DNA of 64,000 bases from Chromobacterium vaccinii (GCF_000971335.1 NZ_JZJL01000001.1:151391-215390); one strand, 5' to 3'. Counted from the stretch's first letter, positions 47,222-57,124 are shown. Notes: generated by a model from the sequence alone, not told the origin. Program-made: numbers and translations.

Positions 47222-47241
47222 GCGCTCTCCCCGCCTGATGG

Positions 47242-47275
47242 AAAGCCGCCGCGCCGCGAGGCCCGGCGGCTTTTT
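47242..47275 (+). terminator. Intrinsic terminator after the RNB gene
   Basis: AAAGCCGCCG / CGGCGGCTTT with a 12-nt loop and a run of five T, 20 bases past the stop. The remaining 250 bases up to fadD carry no gene. Confidence 0.8.
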
Positions 47276-47524
47276 CGCGCTTGTCCGCCCAAGAACCTGT
47301 TCAAGGCCGGCGCGCGCGCCTGTTGTATCCGCGCGTCAACGAGCGGACTCTCACGGTTTCTCCCCCGCATGCGGACGTTCCGCCTGGACGTTCGATTGAA
47401 ATTGCAATGACATTGGATTAACGTCCCGGGTGCAATCTCGTCTTGCCGCATGTCGCATCACCCGCATCCCACGATAACAAGACTCATCCGCGGCGCGTCT
47501 TCCGCCGCGCGCACAGGAGGAAAC

Positions 47525-49186
47525 ATGCAGGATTTCGCCCGCCACCCGGCCACCCCCGACCGGATCGACGCCTTGTCCGCCGCCTCGCTGGGAGAGATGC
47601 TGGCGCAGACCGTCGCCCGCTACCCCGACCACACCGCCTTCCACAATATGGGCCGCGACCTCAGCTACCGCGAGCTGGACCGGCAAAGCGCCCGGCTAGC
47701 CGATTATCTGACCCGCGGGCTGGGGCTGCGCGCCGGCGAGCGGGTGGCGCTGATGATGCCCAATCTGCTGCAATATCCGGTGGCCTTGTACGCGGTGCTG
47801 CGCGCCGGCCTGGTGGCAGTCAACGTCAATCCGCTGTACACCGCGCGCGAGCTGCACCACCAGCTGGCCGACTCCCAGGCCCGCGCCATCGTGGTGCTGG
47901 AAAACTTCGCCCAGGTAGTGCAAGAAGCCCGCGCCGACACCTCGCTGCAGCATGTGGTCGTCACCGCGGTCGGCGATCTGCTGCCCGCGCCCAAGCGCTG
48001 GCTGGTCAACGCGGCGGTGCGTTACGTGAAAAAACTGGTGCCGCCCTACCATCTGCCGGGCGCCGTTCCCTTCCGTCGGGCGCTGGCCGGCGGCGACGCC
48101 GGACGCTGGCGCGACGCCAGGCTGGCGCCGGACGCGCTGGCCATCCTGCAATACACCGGCGGCACCACCGGCCTGGCCAAGGGCGCGATGCTCAGCCACC
48201 GCAACCTGCTGGCCAACGTCGAGCAGGCGCGGCTGGTGCTGGGCGGCGCGCTGCTGGAAGGCCAGACCGTGGTGGCGACGCCGCTGCCGCTGTACCACGT
48301 GTTCGCGCTGACGGTGAACTGCCTGCTGATCGCCCGCCTGGGCGGCAATAGCCTGCTGATCACCAATCCGCGCGATCTGGACGGCCTGGTGGCCGAGCTC
48401 GCCCGCCATCCGGTCAACGCCTTCACCGGCGTCAACACCCTGTTCAACGCGCTGACGCACCACGCCGGCTTCGCCAAGCTGGACTTCAGCCGCTGGCGGG
48501 TGGCGATAGGCGGCGGCGCGGCGGTGCAGCAGGCGGTGGCCGAAGCCTGGCAGCGGACAACCGGCCTGGTGCTGCTGGAAGGCTACGGCCTGACCGAGGC
48601 CTCGCCGCTGGTCTCGGTCAACGCGCTGGCGGTGGAACGCTATACCGGCACCGTCGGCATGCCGGTGCCGGGCACCGAGGTGGAGCTGCGCGACGACGCC
48701 GGCCGGCCCGCCGCCGACGGCGAGCCGGGCGAGGTCTGCGTGCGCGGGCCGCAGGTGATGGCCGGTTACTGGCAGCGGCCGGAGGAGACGGCCAAGGTGT
48801 TCCACGCCGACGGCTTCTTCGCCACCGGCGACATCGGCGTCCGCACCGCCGACGGCCTGCTCAAGCTGGTGGACCGCAAGAAGGACATGGTGCTGGTATC
48901 CGGCTTCAACGTATATCCGAACGAAGTGGAGGACGTGGTGGCCCAGCATCCCGGCGTGCGCGAGGTGGCCTGCATCGGCGTGCCGGACGAGCGCAGCGGC
49001 GAGGCGGTGAAGATCGTGGTGGTGCGCAAGGACCCGTCGCTGCAGGCGGAGGAACTGCTGCGCCACTGCCGCGACAATATGACCGCCTACAAGGTGCCGC
49101 GCCACGTCGAGTTCCGCGACGAGCTGCCCAAGTCCAACGTCGGCAAGATCCTGCGCCGCGAACTGCGCAGCGGCCAGCCCGCCTGA
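47525..49186 (+). CDS. fadD: Long-chain fatty acid-CoA ligase
   Basis: A 553-residue AMP-binding enzyme that activates fatty acids to acyl-CoA. P-loop YTGGTTGLAKGA (about 215), motif GYGLTEASP, the hinge region DRKKDMVLVSGFNVYPNEVE and the C-terminal catalytic Lys in PKSNVGKILRREL are all present, in FadD order. The frame opens 25 codons upstream, but AGGAGGAAAC directly before 47525 fixes the start. It is a stand-alone gene converging with the HDOD gene 12 bases downstream. Confidence 0.9.
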   Translation: MQDFARHPATPDRIDALSAASLGEMLAQTVARYPDHTAFHNMGRDLSYRELDRQSARLADYLTRGLGLRAGERVALMMPNLLQYPVALYAVLRAGLVAVNVNPLYTARELHHQLADSQARAIVVLENFAQVVQEARADTSLQHVVVTAVGDLLPAPKRWLVNAAVRYVKKLVPPYHLPGAVPFRRALAGGDAGRWRDARLAPDALAILQYTGGTTGLAKGAMLSHRNLLANVEQARLVLGGALLEGQTVVATPLPLYHVFALTVNCLLIARLGGNSLLITNPRDLDGLVAELARHPVNAFTGVNTLFNALTHHAGFAKLDFSRWRVAIGGGAAVQQAVAEAWQRTTGLVLLEGYGLTEASPLVSVNALAVERYTGTVGMPVPGTEVELRDDAGRPAADGEPGEVCVRGPQVMAGYWQRPEETAKVFHADGFFATGDIGVRTADGLLKLVDRKKDMVLVSGFNVYPNEVEDVVAQHPGVREVACIGVPDERSGEAVKIVVVRKDPSLQAEELLRHCRDNMTAYKVPRHVEFRDELPKSNVGKILRRELRSGQPA

Positions 49187-49198
49187 GGCGGGCCGGCG

Positions 49199-50020
49199 CT
49201 AGAACAGGTCATCAACCAGGGTGCTGGACTGCTGCAGCGGCTCGATCGAGCCGGCGACGCGGTCGCGGTCCAGCGCCAGCCGCTCCAGCACGCCCTCCGG
49301 CAGGCTGGACAGCATGTCCTCGCCGCTCATGCCATGGCGGAAGCCGGACACCACGAAGGTAGCCAGGCCGATCAGCTGCGCGTACGGCGAGGCCTCCTCA
49401 TTCAGCAGGTCGTGCTGGCGGTAGATCGCCCCCTGGATCTCGTCGGGGAAGTTCCAGCGCCGCGCCAGCTCGGCGCCCAGCTCGGTCAGGTCCAGGCCCA
49501 GCAACATGCGCTCGGTGGCGATGCGGTCGGCGCCGCCGGCGACGATGCGGTCTATCTGCTGCGCCTGCTCCGGCACCGCGACGTACAGCACCAGTTCGCC
49601 GATATTGGCCAGCAGGCCGCAGGTGTAGCCCAGTTGGGGCTCGAGCCCCGCCAGCCTGGCCAGCAGCTTGGCGGTGTTGGCCATCGCGAAGCTGCGCTGC
49701 CAGAACGCCTTCATGTCGAAGCCGCTGATGCCGAGCGTAGCGCCGGTGACGCCGGAGGCGATCACCAGCACCCTGAGGTTGTCGAAGCCCAGCAGGATCA
49801 CCGCGTCGTCCAGCGAGCCGACGCGGCGGCTGCTGCCGAAGCGCGCGCTATTGGCCAGCCTCAGCACCCGGGCGCTCAGCACCTGGTCGTGCATCACCTT
49901 GTCGGTGATGTCGGTGATGTTGACGTCGGTACGATGGAAGCTGGCCACTAATTCCTGCACCACCTTGGGAACCATCGGCAGCCTGCCCGAGGCCTTTTCA
50001 AAGATTTCACCCACCTGCAT
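49199..50020 (-). CDS. HDOD-domain signalling protein
   Basis: A 273-residue protein with a single HDOD domain: [32 protein letters not shown], and the helical core up to residue 215. HDOD is related to HD-GYP phosphodiesterases but lacks the metal histidines and has no known catalysis; members act in c-di-GMP, chemotaxis or stress signalling. GGGAGA lies 6 nt upstream of the ATG at 50020. The upstream frame is not real. It lies next to a chemoreceptor gene, divergent with a 219-bp gap, suggesting a link to motility. Confidence 0.88.
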   Translation of the reverse strand: MQVGEIFEKASGRLPMVPKVVQELVASFHRTDVNITDITDKVMHDQVLSARVLRLANSARFGSSRRVGSLDDAVILLGFDNLRVLVIASGVTGATLGISGFDMKAFWQRSFAMANTAKLLARLAGLEPQLGYTCGLLANIGELVLYVAVPEQAQQIDRIVAGGADRIATERMLLGLDLTELGAELARRWNFPDEIQGAIYRQHDLLNEEASPYAQLIGLATFVVSGFRHGMSGEDMLSSLPEGVLERLALDRDRVAGSIEPLQQSSTLVDDLF

Positions 50021-50239
50021 CGACGCTCTCCCGCTTGCCGGTTTCGCAGGTTTGAGCTTAGGCAATCGCACCGGGAAGGGAAGAGAAACCGCCCTCGCCC
50101 ATCCGCTAATCGGCCGAACGGATGGGGGGGAATTTTGCTTATCCCTCCGAATCTGACTATTTTTCATGCATGCGACGCGTGCAAACAATTGATTTACAGA
50201 CATTTCCCTCCTCCATGCGCCGCCCAATGGGAGAAACCC

Positions 50240-51868
50240 ATGCTGTCGCAACTCTCCGTCAAACAGAAGCTGCTGGCCGGCTACGGCCTGCTGATCGTGA
50301 TCCTTGTTGTCATCGTGCTGGCGTCGATATCCAAGCTCAACACCATAGAAAGCCAGATCCAAGACATCACCGAGAACCGCTATCCGAAAGCCGAGCTGGC
50401 GAACAAGATCGTGCTGCTCACCTACGACGTGGCGCGCAAGGTCCGCGACGCCATCATGGCCAGCAACCCGCAAGAGGTTGAATCCGTCATTGCCAAAATC
50501 GAGGCGCTGCGCGCGCAAAACACCGGCTACATTCAGGAACTGGACCGGACCCTGGTCTCGCCCAAGGGCCGCGGGATCCTGACCCGGGCGCTGCAGGCGC
50601 GGGAAACGCTGTCCGCCCAGTACCCGCCTTTGTACGCGCTGGTGCGCGCCAACAAGGACGCCGAGGCGCAGGCCTTTCTCAAGCAGCGCTTCGTGCCCGC
50701 CAACGAGGGCTTCATGAAAACGTTGACCGAGCTGGCCGCCTACCAGAACGACAAGGTGCGACAGGCCGTGGAGGACAGCAGAAGCGCATACAAGCAAACC
50801 ATCGGCATCCTGCTAGGGTCGGCCGCTGTGGCGCTGCTGCTGTCAGTGGCGGTGGCGCTGTTCATCTCCAATCTGGTGACCACGCCGCTGAGAAAATCGG
50901 TGGCGCTAGTGCGCAATATCGAACAGGGCGATCTGTCCGGACCCGACGAAGCGCTGCCGGTATCCCGCGACGAGGCGATGGAGATCGCCCGCAACGTGCA
51001 GAACATGCGCCAGGGGCTGCGCGAGGTGGTGGCCAGCATTCAGGACAACGCCAACCAGGTGTCCGATTCCGCGCACCAGCTGTCCAGCATGGCGCAGCAG
51101 GTGGCCACCGGCGCGCAGCGGCAGTCCGAAGCCACCGCCGAAGCCGCCGCCACCATCGAGGAGCTGACCGTCAGCATCAACCACGTCGCCGACAACTCCG
51201 ACCAGGCCTCGCGCCAGGCGCGCGACGCCGGCGATCTGGCCGGCCGCGGCGGCCACGCGGTGCAGGCCTCGGTCGGCAAGATCCAGTCGGTCAGCACCGC
51301 GGTGGCCGCCACCTCGGAGGAGATGCGCACGCTGACCGGCGAGGTGCAGCGCATCGGCAACATCGTCACCGTGATCCGCGACGTGGCCGACCAGACCAAT
51401 CTGCTGGCGCTGAACGCGGCGATCGAGGCGGCCCGCGCCGGCGAGATGGGCCGCGGCTTCGCCGTGGTGGCCGACGAGGTGAGGAAACTCGCCGAGCGCA
51501 CCGCCAGTTCGGCGCAGGAAATCACCCAGATGATCCGCGCGATCCAGCAGGGCGTGGAAAAGGTGGTGGGCAGCATGGACCAGAGCCTGTCCAGCGTGGA
51601 TGCCGTCTCCGGCACCGCGCGCGAGGCCAGCGAGTCGATGGAGGAGATCGAGGGCAGCACCCGCGACATCGTCGGCACCATAGGCAACATCACCAGCGCC
51701 TTGAGCGAGCAGCGCACCGCCAGCCTCAGCCTGGCGCAGAGCATGGAACAGGTGTCGCAGATGGCCGAGTCCAACAGCGCCACCGTGGAAGAACTGGCCA
51801 CCACCTCCAGCGAACTGAACGCGCTGTCGCATAACCTGCAGAACGTCACCGCGCGCTTCCGCTTGTAG
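50240..51868 (+). CDS. Methyl-accepting chemotaxis protein
   Basis: A 542-residue receptor: first membrane helix about 11-31 ([16 protein letters not shown]), a periplasmic four-helix-bundle sensor (about 35-190), second helix ([20 protein letters not shown]), HAMP domain ([19 protein letters not shown]) and a cytoplasmic signalling hairpin with the tip motif [19 protein letters not shown]. No NWETF-type CheR tether is present at the C-terminus. GGGAGA 6 nt before 50240 fixes the start; the longer frame is unsupported. The ligand cannot be predicted. Confidence 0.93.
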   Translation: MLSQLSVKQKLLAGYGLLIVILVVIVLASISKLNTIESQIQDITENRYPKAELANKIVLLTYDVARKVRDAIMASNPQEVESVIAKIEALRAQNTGYIQELDRTLVSPKGRGILTRALQARETLSAQYPPLYALVRANKDAEAQAFLKQRFVPANEGFMKTLTELAAYQNDKVRQAVEDSRSAYKQTIGILLGSAAVALLLSVAVALFISNLVTTPLRKSVALVRNIEQGDLSGPDEALPVSRDEAMEIARNVQNMRQGLREVVASIQDNANQVSDSAHQLSSMAQQVATGAQRQSEATAEAAATIEELTVSINHVADNSDQASRQARDAGDLAGRGGHAVQASVGKIQSVSTAVAATSEEMRTLTGEVQRIGNIVTVIRDVADQTNLLALNAAIEAARAGEMGRGFAVVADEVRKLAERTASSAQEITQMIRAIQQGVEKVVGSMDQSLSSVDAVSGTAREASESMEEIEGSTRDIVGTIGNITSALSEQRTASLSLAQSMEQVSQMAESNSATVEELATTSSELNALSHNLQNVTARFRL

Positions 51869-51966
51869 GGAAAAGTTCTCTGCCGGACTGTCCCGATAGA
51901 CTAGGCGGCCACGCGCCGGACGCGGGCCGTGGCAACATGGTGGTTTTCCCCACAGGAGCCGCCATC

Positions 51967-52707
51967 ATGAAAATCGCGTTCGCGCTCGGCTGCGCGCTAT
52001 CGGCCGCGCTGGCCTGCGCCCAGCCCGCCGCCGCCAAGACCATCCGCTTCTCAGGCTACGACTGGGAAGTGCGCAGCCAGGGCAGCAGCGGCCCCGGCCC
52101 CAATGTCTGGGACGAAAACAACGCCTGGCTGGACGCCCAGGGCCGGCTGCACCTGAAAATCGCCAAGCGCGGCGGCCAATGGACCGCCGCCGAACTCTAT
52201 CTGCCGCAGCGGCTGGGTTTCGGCCGCTACCAGTTCAAGCTGATCGGCCGCCCGGACCGTTTCGACCCCAATGTGGTGCTGGGCCTGTTCAACTATCCGA
52301 CGCCGGACGTCGGCCCCGACGGCAGCAACGAGATCGACATCGAGTTCTCGCGCTGGGGCAGCCCGGCCAATCCGATGGGCAACTACACCGTCTACCCGGC
52401 CCGGCCGGGTCCGGCCCCCACCTCCTACGCCTTCGATTTCGCGCTGGGCGGCGATTACAGCACCCACCGCTTCGACTGGAGCGCGGCCGCGGTCGACTAC
52501 CAGTCGCTGCACGGCTTCCAGGACGGCGACCTTTATCCCATCGCCCACTGGCGCTTCAATCCGGTCGACGCGGCGCAGCGCGTGCCGCAGCAGCCGCTGC
52601 CGGTGCATCTGAACCTGTGGCTGTTCCAGGGCAAGCCGCCGGCGGACGGCAAGGAAGTGGAAGTGGTGATGCAGGAGTTCAAGTTCGTCCCGGCGGCGGC
52701 GCGCTAG
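51967..52707 (+). CDS. Secreted glycoside hydrolase family 16-like protein
   Basis: A 246-residue exported protein (signal peptide about 1-22, ending AAA). The jelly-roll core carries the GH16 catalytic signature NEIDIEFSRWG (ExDxE) and preceding GLFNYPTPDVGPDG; LYLPQRLGFGRYQFKL and HRFDWSAAAVDY match beta-strands of family members acting on beta-1,3/1,4-glucans or galactans. The substrate is not determined. AGGAG at 8 nt selects 51967 rather than the ATG at 51937. Confidence 0.85.
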   Translation: MKIAFALGCALSAALACAQPAAAKTIRFSGYDWEVRSQGSSGPGPNVWDENNAWLDAQGRLHLKIAKRGGQWTAAELYLPQRLGFGRYQFKLIGRPDRFDPNVVLGLFNYPTPDVGPDGSNEIDIEFSRWGSPANPMGNYTVYPARPGPAPTSYAFDFALGGDYSTHRFDWSAAAVDYQSLHGFQDGDLYPIAHWRFNPVDAAQRVPQQPLPVHLNLWLFQGKPPADGKEVEVVMQEFKFVPAAAR

Positions 52708-52755
52708 GAGGAAAGACGGGCGGCGGAACGAAGGGCCCGCCGCATCGTTCTGCCA

Positions 52756-53577
52756 TCAATAGGCGAAGCGCTCGCGCAGATCCATCAGGTTCAGCTTGTC
52801 CAGAATGGCCAGCTGGCGCTCGCGGGCGCTGTTCTTGCCCTTGCCGGTCTTCTTGGCGATGATCAGCTCGTTCTTCATCGAGTGCTCCCAGCCGACCAGC
52901 TCGGTGACGGTCAGCTGGTAGCCGCGCGCCTCCAGTTGCAGGCAGCGCAGCACATTGGTCAGCTGGCTGCCGAACTCTCGGGTGTGGATGGGATGGCGCC
53001 ACAGCTCGGACAACGGCGTCTTGCCGAAGGTCTCGTTCTTCTTCTGCCGCAATACCGACGCCACCTCGGCCTGGCAGCACGGCACCAGCACGATGTACTG
53101 GGCGTTCTTGGCCAGCGCGAAGCGGATCGCGTCGTCGGTGGCGGTGTTGCAGGCGTGCAGCGCGGTGATGACGTCCACCTGTTCCGGCAGCTCGGTCGAG
53201 GTGATCGACTGCTCCACCGTCAGGTTGAGAAAGCCCATGCGATCGAAACCCAGGCGGTCGGCCAGCTCGCGCGACTTGTCCACCAGCTCCTGTCGCGTCT
53301 CCACGCCATAGACGTGCCCGGCGCCTTTGTCCTTCAGGAACAGGTCGTACAGGATGAAGCCGAGGTAGGACTTGCCGGCGCCGTGGTCAGCCAGCGTCAT
53401 CGTTCCCTTGTTCTCCAGCACGTCGGCCATCAAGGGCTCGATGAACTGGTACAGGTGGTAAACCTGCTTCAGCTTGCGGCGGGTGTCCTGGTTGATCTTG
53501 CCGTCGCGGGTGAGGATGTGCAGCTCTTTGAGCAATTCCAGCGATTGCTGCGGTTTGATTTCGGGAATCAGGCTCAT
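52756..53577 (-). CDS. SAM-dependent methyltransferase, Methyltransf_32-like
   Basis: A 273-residue protein. The SAM site reads MTLADHGAGKSYLGFILYD; then GVETRQELVDKS and an acidic loop DVITALHACNTATDDAI, and a Cys pair in LVPCCQAEV, typical of the PF13679 type. Function in bacteria is not established; related proteins methylate protein or RNA targets. AGGAGG stands 5 nt before 53577; the long upstream frame is discarded. Convergent with GH16. Confidence 0.85.
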   Translation of the reverse strand: MSLIPEIKPQQSLELLKELHILTRDGKINQDTRRKLKQVYHLYQFIEPLMADVLENKGTMTLADHGAGKSYLGFILYDLFLKDKGAGHVYGVETRQELVDKSRELADRLGFDRMGFLNLTVEQSITSTELPEQVDVITALHACNTATDDAIRFALAKNAQYIVLVPCCQAEVASVLRQKKNETFGKTPLSELWRHPIHTREFGSQLTNVLRCLQLEARGYQLTVTELVGWEHSMKNELIIAKKTGKGKNSARERQLAILDKLNLMDLRERFAY

Positions 53578-53718
53578 GGCGGCCTCCTGCAATTTCAATG
53601 CCGCGATTGTAGCAGAGCGGTCATCCCGCGCCCGAGCCGGAGTCTGCCCGCAATCTTCATGGTTCTGCATCCGCTGCGCGGATGATGATTTTCTTAGCCG
53701 GGGCTGCCCGGCGAGCAG

Positions 53719-53901
53719 GGAGGGGATATTTGCTTGGCCAAATATCCCCTCCACCCCTAAAAGCCACCCTGCAAGCCTGGCCTTCGGCTACCCGCCGGGT
53801 CCCGTCAGGCCCGAGGCGCGGCTGAACTCGCCCCGCGCTAACGTCGCGGGGCTCGAACAGGCAGCCGCTTAAGACCTCGGGCCTGCCACCCGGCGGCAGG
53901 C
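53719..53901. repeat. Strongly folded intergenic element, probable dispersed repeat
   Basis: Three stem units lie in the 415-bp gap 53578-53992: a 14-bp perfect stem with CTTGGC loop (53719-53752, arms GGAGGGGATATTTG and its complement); an 11-bp pair CAGGCCCGAGG / CCTCGGGCCTG (53806-53816 with 53875-53885) enclosing CCCCGCG / CGCGGGG (53831-53851); and GCCTGCC / GGCAGGC (53881-53901). Frames crossing it read as low-complexity peptides without ribosome sites. The organisation resembles repetitive extragenic elements; copy number cannot be judged here. Confidence 0.6.
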
Positions 53902-53992
53902 TTGGAGGGACCGGGGGCACATCGCATACGTGGTGTTCTCCGTCTCTCGCGAGTGCAATCCCAAACCTATGCGAAAGATCGTGAGTTGCCGA

Positions 53993-54661
53993 TCAGGGCT
54001 TCTTCACCACTTCCTGCTCAACCACCAGATCCAGAATCCAGCGGATGGAAGACGCGTCGGCCGGCGGGTTGTCCACCTTCACTTCCTTGATCCGCAGCCG
54101 GTAGGCCACCCCCGGCTCGGGCTGGAAGCCCTCGATCTCGCCGTAGTGCAGCTCCCAGGGCTTGGACTTGTCCGCGCGCACCTGCAGGCACTGCATCGGC
54201 GCGACGCCGGTGCACGCCTTGCGCTCGGCGGCGACGTAGATGAACTTGATCTCGCCCTGCGGCTGGCGTTCGAAGGTCAGCGCGTCCTTGCCGTCGGACA
54301 ATTTCAGACGCTCGCCGTCCAGGCTGACATCCATGCCGGCCTCCAGCTGGCGCGACAGCTTGGCGTCGCGCTGCATCGCCTCCGGCGGGCACATCATCAG
54401 CGTCGAGGCCAGGCGCTCGGCGCGCAGCTTGCCGCCGTCGATCGCGGCCGGGCCGAACATGCCGTTGCAGCCGGCCTTGGCGAACAGCCGCTGCTGGTCG
54501 ATGCGCAGCAGGATGCCCTTGTCGCCGGCGCCGGTCTGCTTCCACTCGCCTTGCAGTTGCTCCATCGCCGGCGCGGGGCCCTGGCGAGCCGGAGCGGTGG
54601 GGCTGGCGCAGCCGGCCAGCAAGGCGGCGCCGAGCGCCAGCAGGGTCAGTCGGTAAGACAT
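53993..54661 (-). CDS. META-domain lipoprotein with DUF4377 domain
   Basis: A 222-residue lipoprotein: lipobox LLAGC at residues 13-17. An N-terminal META/HslJ-like domain (MEQLQGEWKQTG, AGCNGMFGPAAIDGGKL, STLMMCPPEAM, with the paired Cys typical of META) is followed by a DUF4377 domain (CLQVRADKSKPWELHYGEIEGFQPEPGVAYRLRI). META proteins are implicated in heat-shock and stress tolerance; the molecular role is unknown. It is the second gene after a paralogue, 55 bp apart. Confidence 0.88.
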   Translation of the reverse strand: MSYRLTLLALGAALLAGCASPTAPARQGPAPAMEQLQGEWKQTGAGDKGILLRIDQQRLFAKAGCNGMFGPAAIDGGKLRAERLASTLMMCPPEAMQRDAKLSRQLEAGMDVSLDGERLKLSDGKDALTFERQPQGEIKFIYVAAERKACTGVAPMQCLQVRADKSKPWELHYGEIEGFQPEPGVAYRLRIKEVKVDNPPADASSIRWILDLVVEQEVVKKP

Positions 54662-54716
54662 CGCGATATCCTGAACAAGAAACAGACTATGACGCCTAAG
54701 GAGCTCACAGGTTCCG

Positions 54717-55373
54717 TCAATCGACAACCGGCGTCACTGTCTCCTGATAGATCACTTTCACCAATTGCAGCGCGGTGCCGCCGCCGCGTTCCGGCTCGCC
54801 TTGCAGCTTCAGGTAGTAGCTGCGGCCGGCTTCGGGCGTGAAGCCGGCGATCTCGCCGTGGTAATCGCGCCACGGCTCGCCTTCATTGCCGCGCAAGCGC
54901 AGGCAGGTGCCGTCCGGACAGTCGCCGCGCGTCGCGTACCAGTATTGCTCGCCAGCCTGCGGCCGCCACGCCGCCTGCGGCGAAACCGGGGCCGCCGCCT
55001 GGGCGGCGTCCGCTTTCGCAAAGCGGTAGACGGTCTTGCCGGCCGCCAGCGTCAGATAGCGGCCATCGGCAGACGGCAGCAGGCGGAACGGCGCGCCCAG
55101 CAATTTCAGCAAGGCCTGCTCGCGCGCCATCGCCTCCGGCGCGCACGCCATGCGGGTGGTGGAAACCTGGTGGCGGCCGTCTTCGTCTATGCCCAGCGTG
55201 AAGCGGTTGCAGCCGGCGAAGCCGCTGATGCGGCTGTCGGAGATGCTCAGGGTAGGCTGCGGCGCCGGTTGGGCCGGCGACTGGAGCCGCCATTCGGTGT
55301 GTTGCAGGTCGGGCAGGGCTTGAGTCGGCAGCATCATGCTGCCGCTGATCAACAGGGCGCCGAGAGAAGGCAT
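54717..55373 (-). CDS. Exported META/DUF4377 protein, paralogue of the next gene
   Basis: A 218-residue protein with a signal peptide (about 1-20) but no lipobox. The META half keeps FAGCNRFTLGIDE and TTRMACAPEAMAREQ, with the same Cys pair; the C-terminal DUF4377 half has CLRLRGNEGEPWRDYHGEIAGF. AAGGAAA 5 nt before 55373 decides the start. With its lipoprotein neighbour it forms a duplicated pair probably sharing envelope-stress functions; one soluble, one membrane-bound. Confidence 0.83.
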   Translation of the reverse strand: MPSLGALLISGSMMLPTQALPDLQHTEWRLQSPAQPAPQPTLSISDSRISGFAGCNRFTLGIDEDGRHQVSTTRMACAPEAMAREQALLKLLGAPFRLLPSADGRYLTLAAGKTVYRFAKADAAQAAAPVSPQAAWRPQAGEQYWYATRGDCPDGTCLRLRGNEGEPWRDYHGEIAGFTPEAGRSYYLKLQGEPERGGGTALQLVKVIYQETVTPVVD

Positions 55374-55402
55374 GCGGGTTTCCTTTTCCATGACTGCGGA
55401 CG

Positions 55403-55429
55403 GCAAAACGCCCGCCAATGGCGGGCGTT
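55403..55429 (-). terminator. Terminator of the pnt operon
   Basis: AACGCCCGCC-AAT-GGCGGGCGTT, a 10-bp perfect stem 20 bases past pntB, followed on the minus strand by TTTTGCC. Confidence 0.85.
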
Positions 55430-55448
55430 CGGGACGGCGGACGAGCGC

Positions 55449-56822
55449 TCAGTGCACAGCGTTCTTGAGCAGGTCTTCCACCACTTTCTTGGCATCGCCG
55501 AACACCATCATGGTTTTATCCATGTAAAACAGCTCGTTGTCCAGCCCCGCGTATCCCGCGTTCATGGAACGCTTGACCACGATGACGTTGCGCGCCTTGT
55601 GCGCCTCCAGGATGGGCATGCCATAGATGGGGCTTTGCTTGTCCTTTTGCGCCGCCGGGTTGACCACGTCGTTGGCGCCGATCACCAGCACCACGTCGGT
55701 GGTGGAGAAATCGGCGTTGATTTCCTCCATTTCCAGCACGTGTTCGTACGGCACCTCGGCCTCGGCCAGCAGCACGTTCATGTGGCCCGGCATCCGCCCC
55801 GCCACCGGGTGGATCGCGTAGCGCACGCCGACGCCCTTCTCGTGCAGCAGTTCGGCGAATTCCTGCAAGGCGTGCTGCGCGCGCGACACCGCCAGGCCGT
55901 AGCCGGGCACGATCACCACCTGGTCGGCGTTGGCCATCAGGAAGGCGGCGTCCTCGGCGCTGCCGGCCTTGTAGGACTTGGCCGGCCCCGCGTCGCCGGC
56001 CGGACCGGCTACGGTCTCCGCGCCGAAGCCCCCCAAGAGCACGCTGACGATGGAGCGGTTCATCGCCTTGCACATGATGTAGGACAGGATGGCGCCGGAC
56101 GAGCCGACGCAGGCGCCGGCGATTATCAGCACCGGATTGTTCAGCGTGAAGCCGATGCCGGCCGCCGCCCAGCCCGAGTAGCTGTTCAGCATCGACACCA
56201 CCACCGGCATGTCGGCGCCGCCGATCGGGATGATCAGCGTCACGCCCAGGGCCAGGGCCACCGCCACCATGGCGAGGAAAGCGGCCTGGCTGCCGGTGAA
56301 GAAGTAGGCCGCGCCGAAACCGGCCATGGCCAGCGCCAGCAGCAGATTGAGCGGATGCTGGCCGGCGAAGCTGATCGCCTTGGCGCCGAAGCGGCCGGAC
56401 AGCTTGCCGTAGGCGATCACCGAGGCGGTGAAGGTGATCGCGCCGATGAAGGCGCCGATGAACAGCTCCACCTTCTGCACCGGCGTGTGCTCGACGCCGC
56501 CGTGGAAGATGGCCGCCACCGCGATCAACACCGCGGACAGGCCCACCAGCGAGTGCATCGCCGCCACCAGCTCCGGCATGCCGGTCATCTCCACCGTGCG
56601 CGCCTTCCAGGCGCCGACGACCGCGCCGGCGGCGATGGCGCCGGCGATCAGCGCCAGCACTGGCTTGTCAATGATCAGCAGCGTGGTCAGCACCGCGATC
56701 GCCATGCCGACGATGCCGTACAGATTGCCGCGCCGCGCCGAAGCCGGGCTGGACAAGCCCTTCAGCGCCAGGATGAACAGCACCGCGGCGACCAGATAAA
56801 GAACAGCCGAAACATTCTGCAT
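55449..56822 (-). CDS. pntB: NAD(P) transhydrogenase subunit beta
   Basis: A 457-residue membrane subunit. Nine hydrophobic segments (about 1-240) form the proton channel, and the C-terminal cytoplasmic domain binds NADP(H): VPGYGLAVSRAQHALQEF, RYAIHPVAGRMPGHMNVLLAEA and VLVIGANDVVNPAA. The complex couples proton entry to NADPH formation from NADH. ATG at 56822 has AGGGG at proper distance; an alternative start lies two codons earlier. It begins two bases after the preceding stop. Confidence 0.95.
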   Translation of the reverse strand: MQNVSAVLYLVAAVLFILALKGLSSPASARRGNLYGIVGMAIAVLTTLLIIDKPVLALIAGAIAAGAVVGAWKARTVEMTGMPELVAAMHSLVGLSAVLIAVAAIFHGGVEHTPVQKVELFIGAFIGAITFTASVIAYGKLSGRFGAKAISFAGQHPLNLLLALAMAGFGAAYFFTGSQAAFLAMVAVALALGVTLIIPIGGADMPVVVSMLNSYSGWAAAGIGFTLNNPVLIIAGACVGSSGAILSYIMCKAMNRSIVSVLLGGFGAETVAGPAGDAGPAKSYKAGSAEDAAFLMANADQVVIVPGYGLAVSRAQHALQEFAELLHEKGVGVRYAIHPVAGRMPGHMNVLLAEAEVPYEHVLEMEEINADFSTTDVVLVIGANDVVNPAAQKDKQSPIYGMPILEAHKARNVIVVKRSMNAGYAGLDNELFYMDKTMMVFGDAKKVVEDLLKNAVH

Positions 56823-56824
56823 CG

Positions 56825-57124
56825 TCATCCCCTGTTTTTCTTCTTGAACATGTCCAGCATGCGCTGGGTGACAAGGAAACCGCCGAAGATATTGATGCTG
56901 GCGAGGAAGATGGCGACAGCGCCCAACACCGAGGTGACGGTGATCTCCTGGCCGTCGATATCGACCGCCTGCAGCATGGCGCCGACGACGATGATGCCGG
57001 AAATGGCGTTGGTGACCGCCATCAGCGGCGTGTGCAGCGCCGGGGTGACGTTCCACACCACGTGGTAGCCGACGAACACCGCCAGCACGAAGATGGTGAA
57101 GCTGGTGATGAAGGGATCAGCCAT
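56825..57124 (-). CDS. pntA2: NAD(P) transhydrogenase subunit alpha, membrane part
   Basis: A 99-residue membrane protein with three hydrophobic helices ([50 protein letters not shown]). It is the transmembrane half of PntA, encoded separately from the NAD-binding half, as in Rhodospirillum rubrum. It overlaps the pntA1 gene by 8 nt. Confidence 0.93.
   Translation of the reverse strand: MADPFITSFTIFVLAVFVGYHVVWNVTPALHTPLMAVTNAISGIIVVGAMLQAVDIDGQEITVTSVLGAVAIFLASINIFGGFLVTQRMLDMFKKKNRG

Noticed and set aside
53657..53920. Leftward 87-codon frame through the folded element
   Set aside because: It crosses several perfect stems, has no ribosome site and is low in complexity; the DNA is better explained as a structured repeat.
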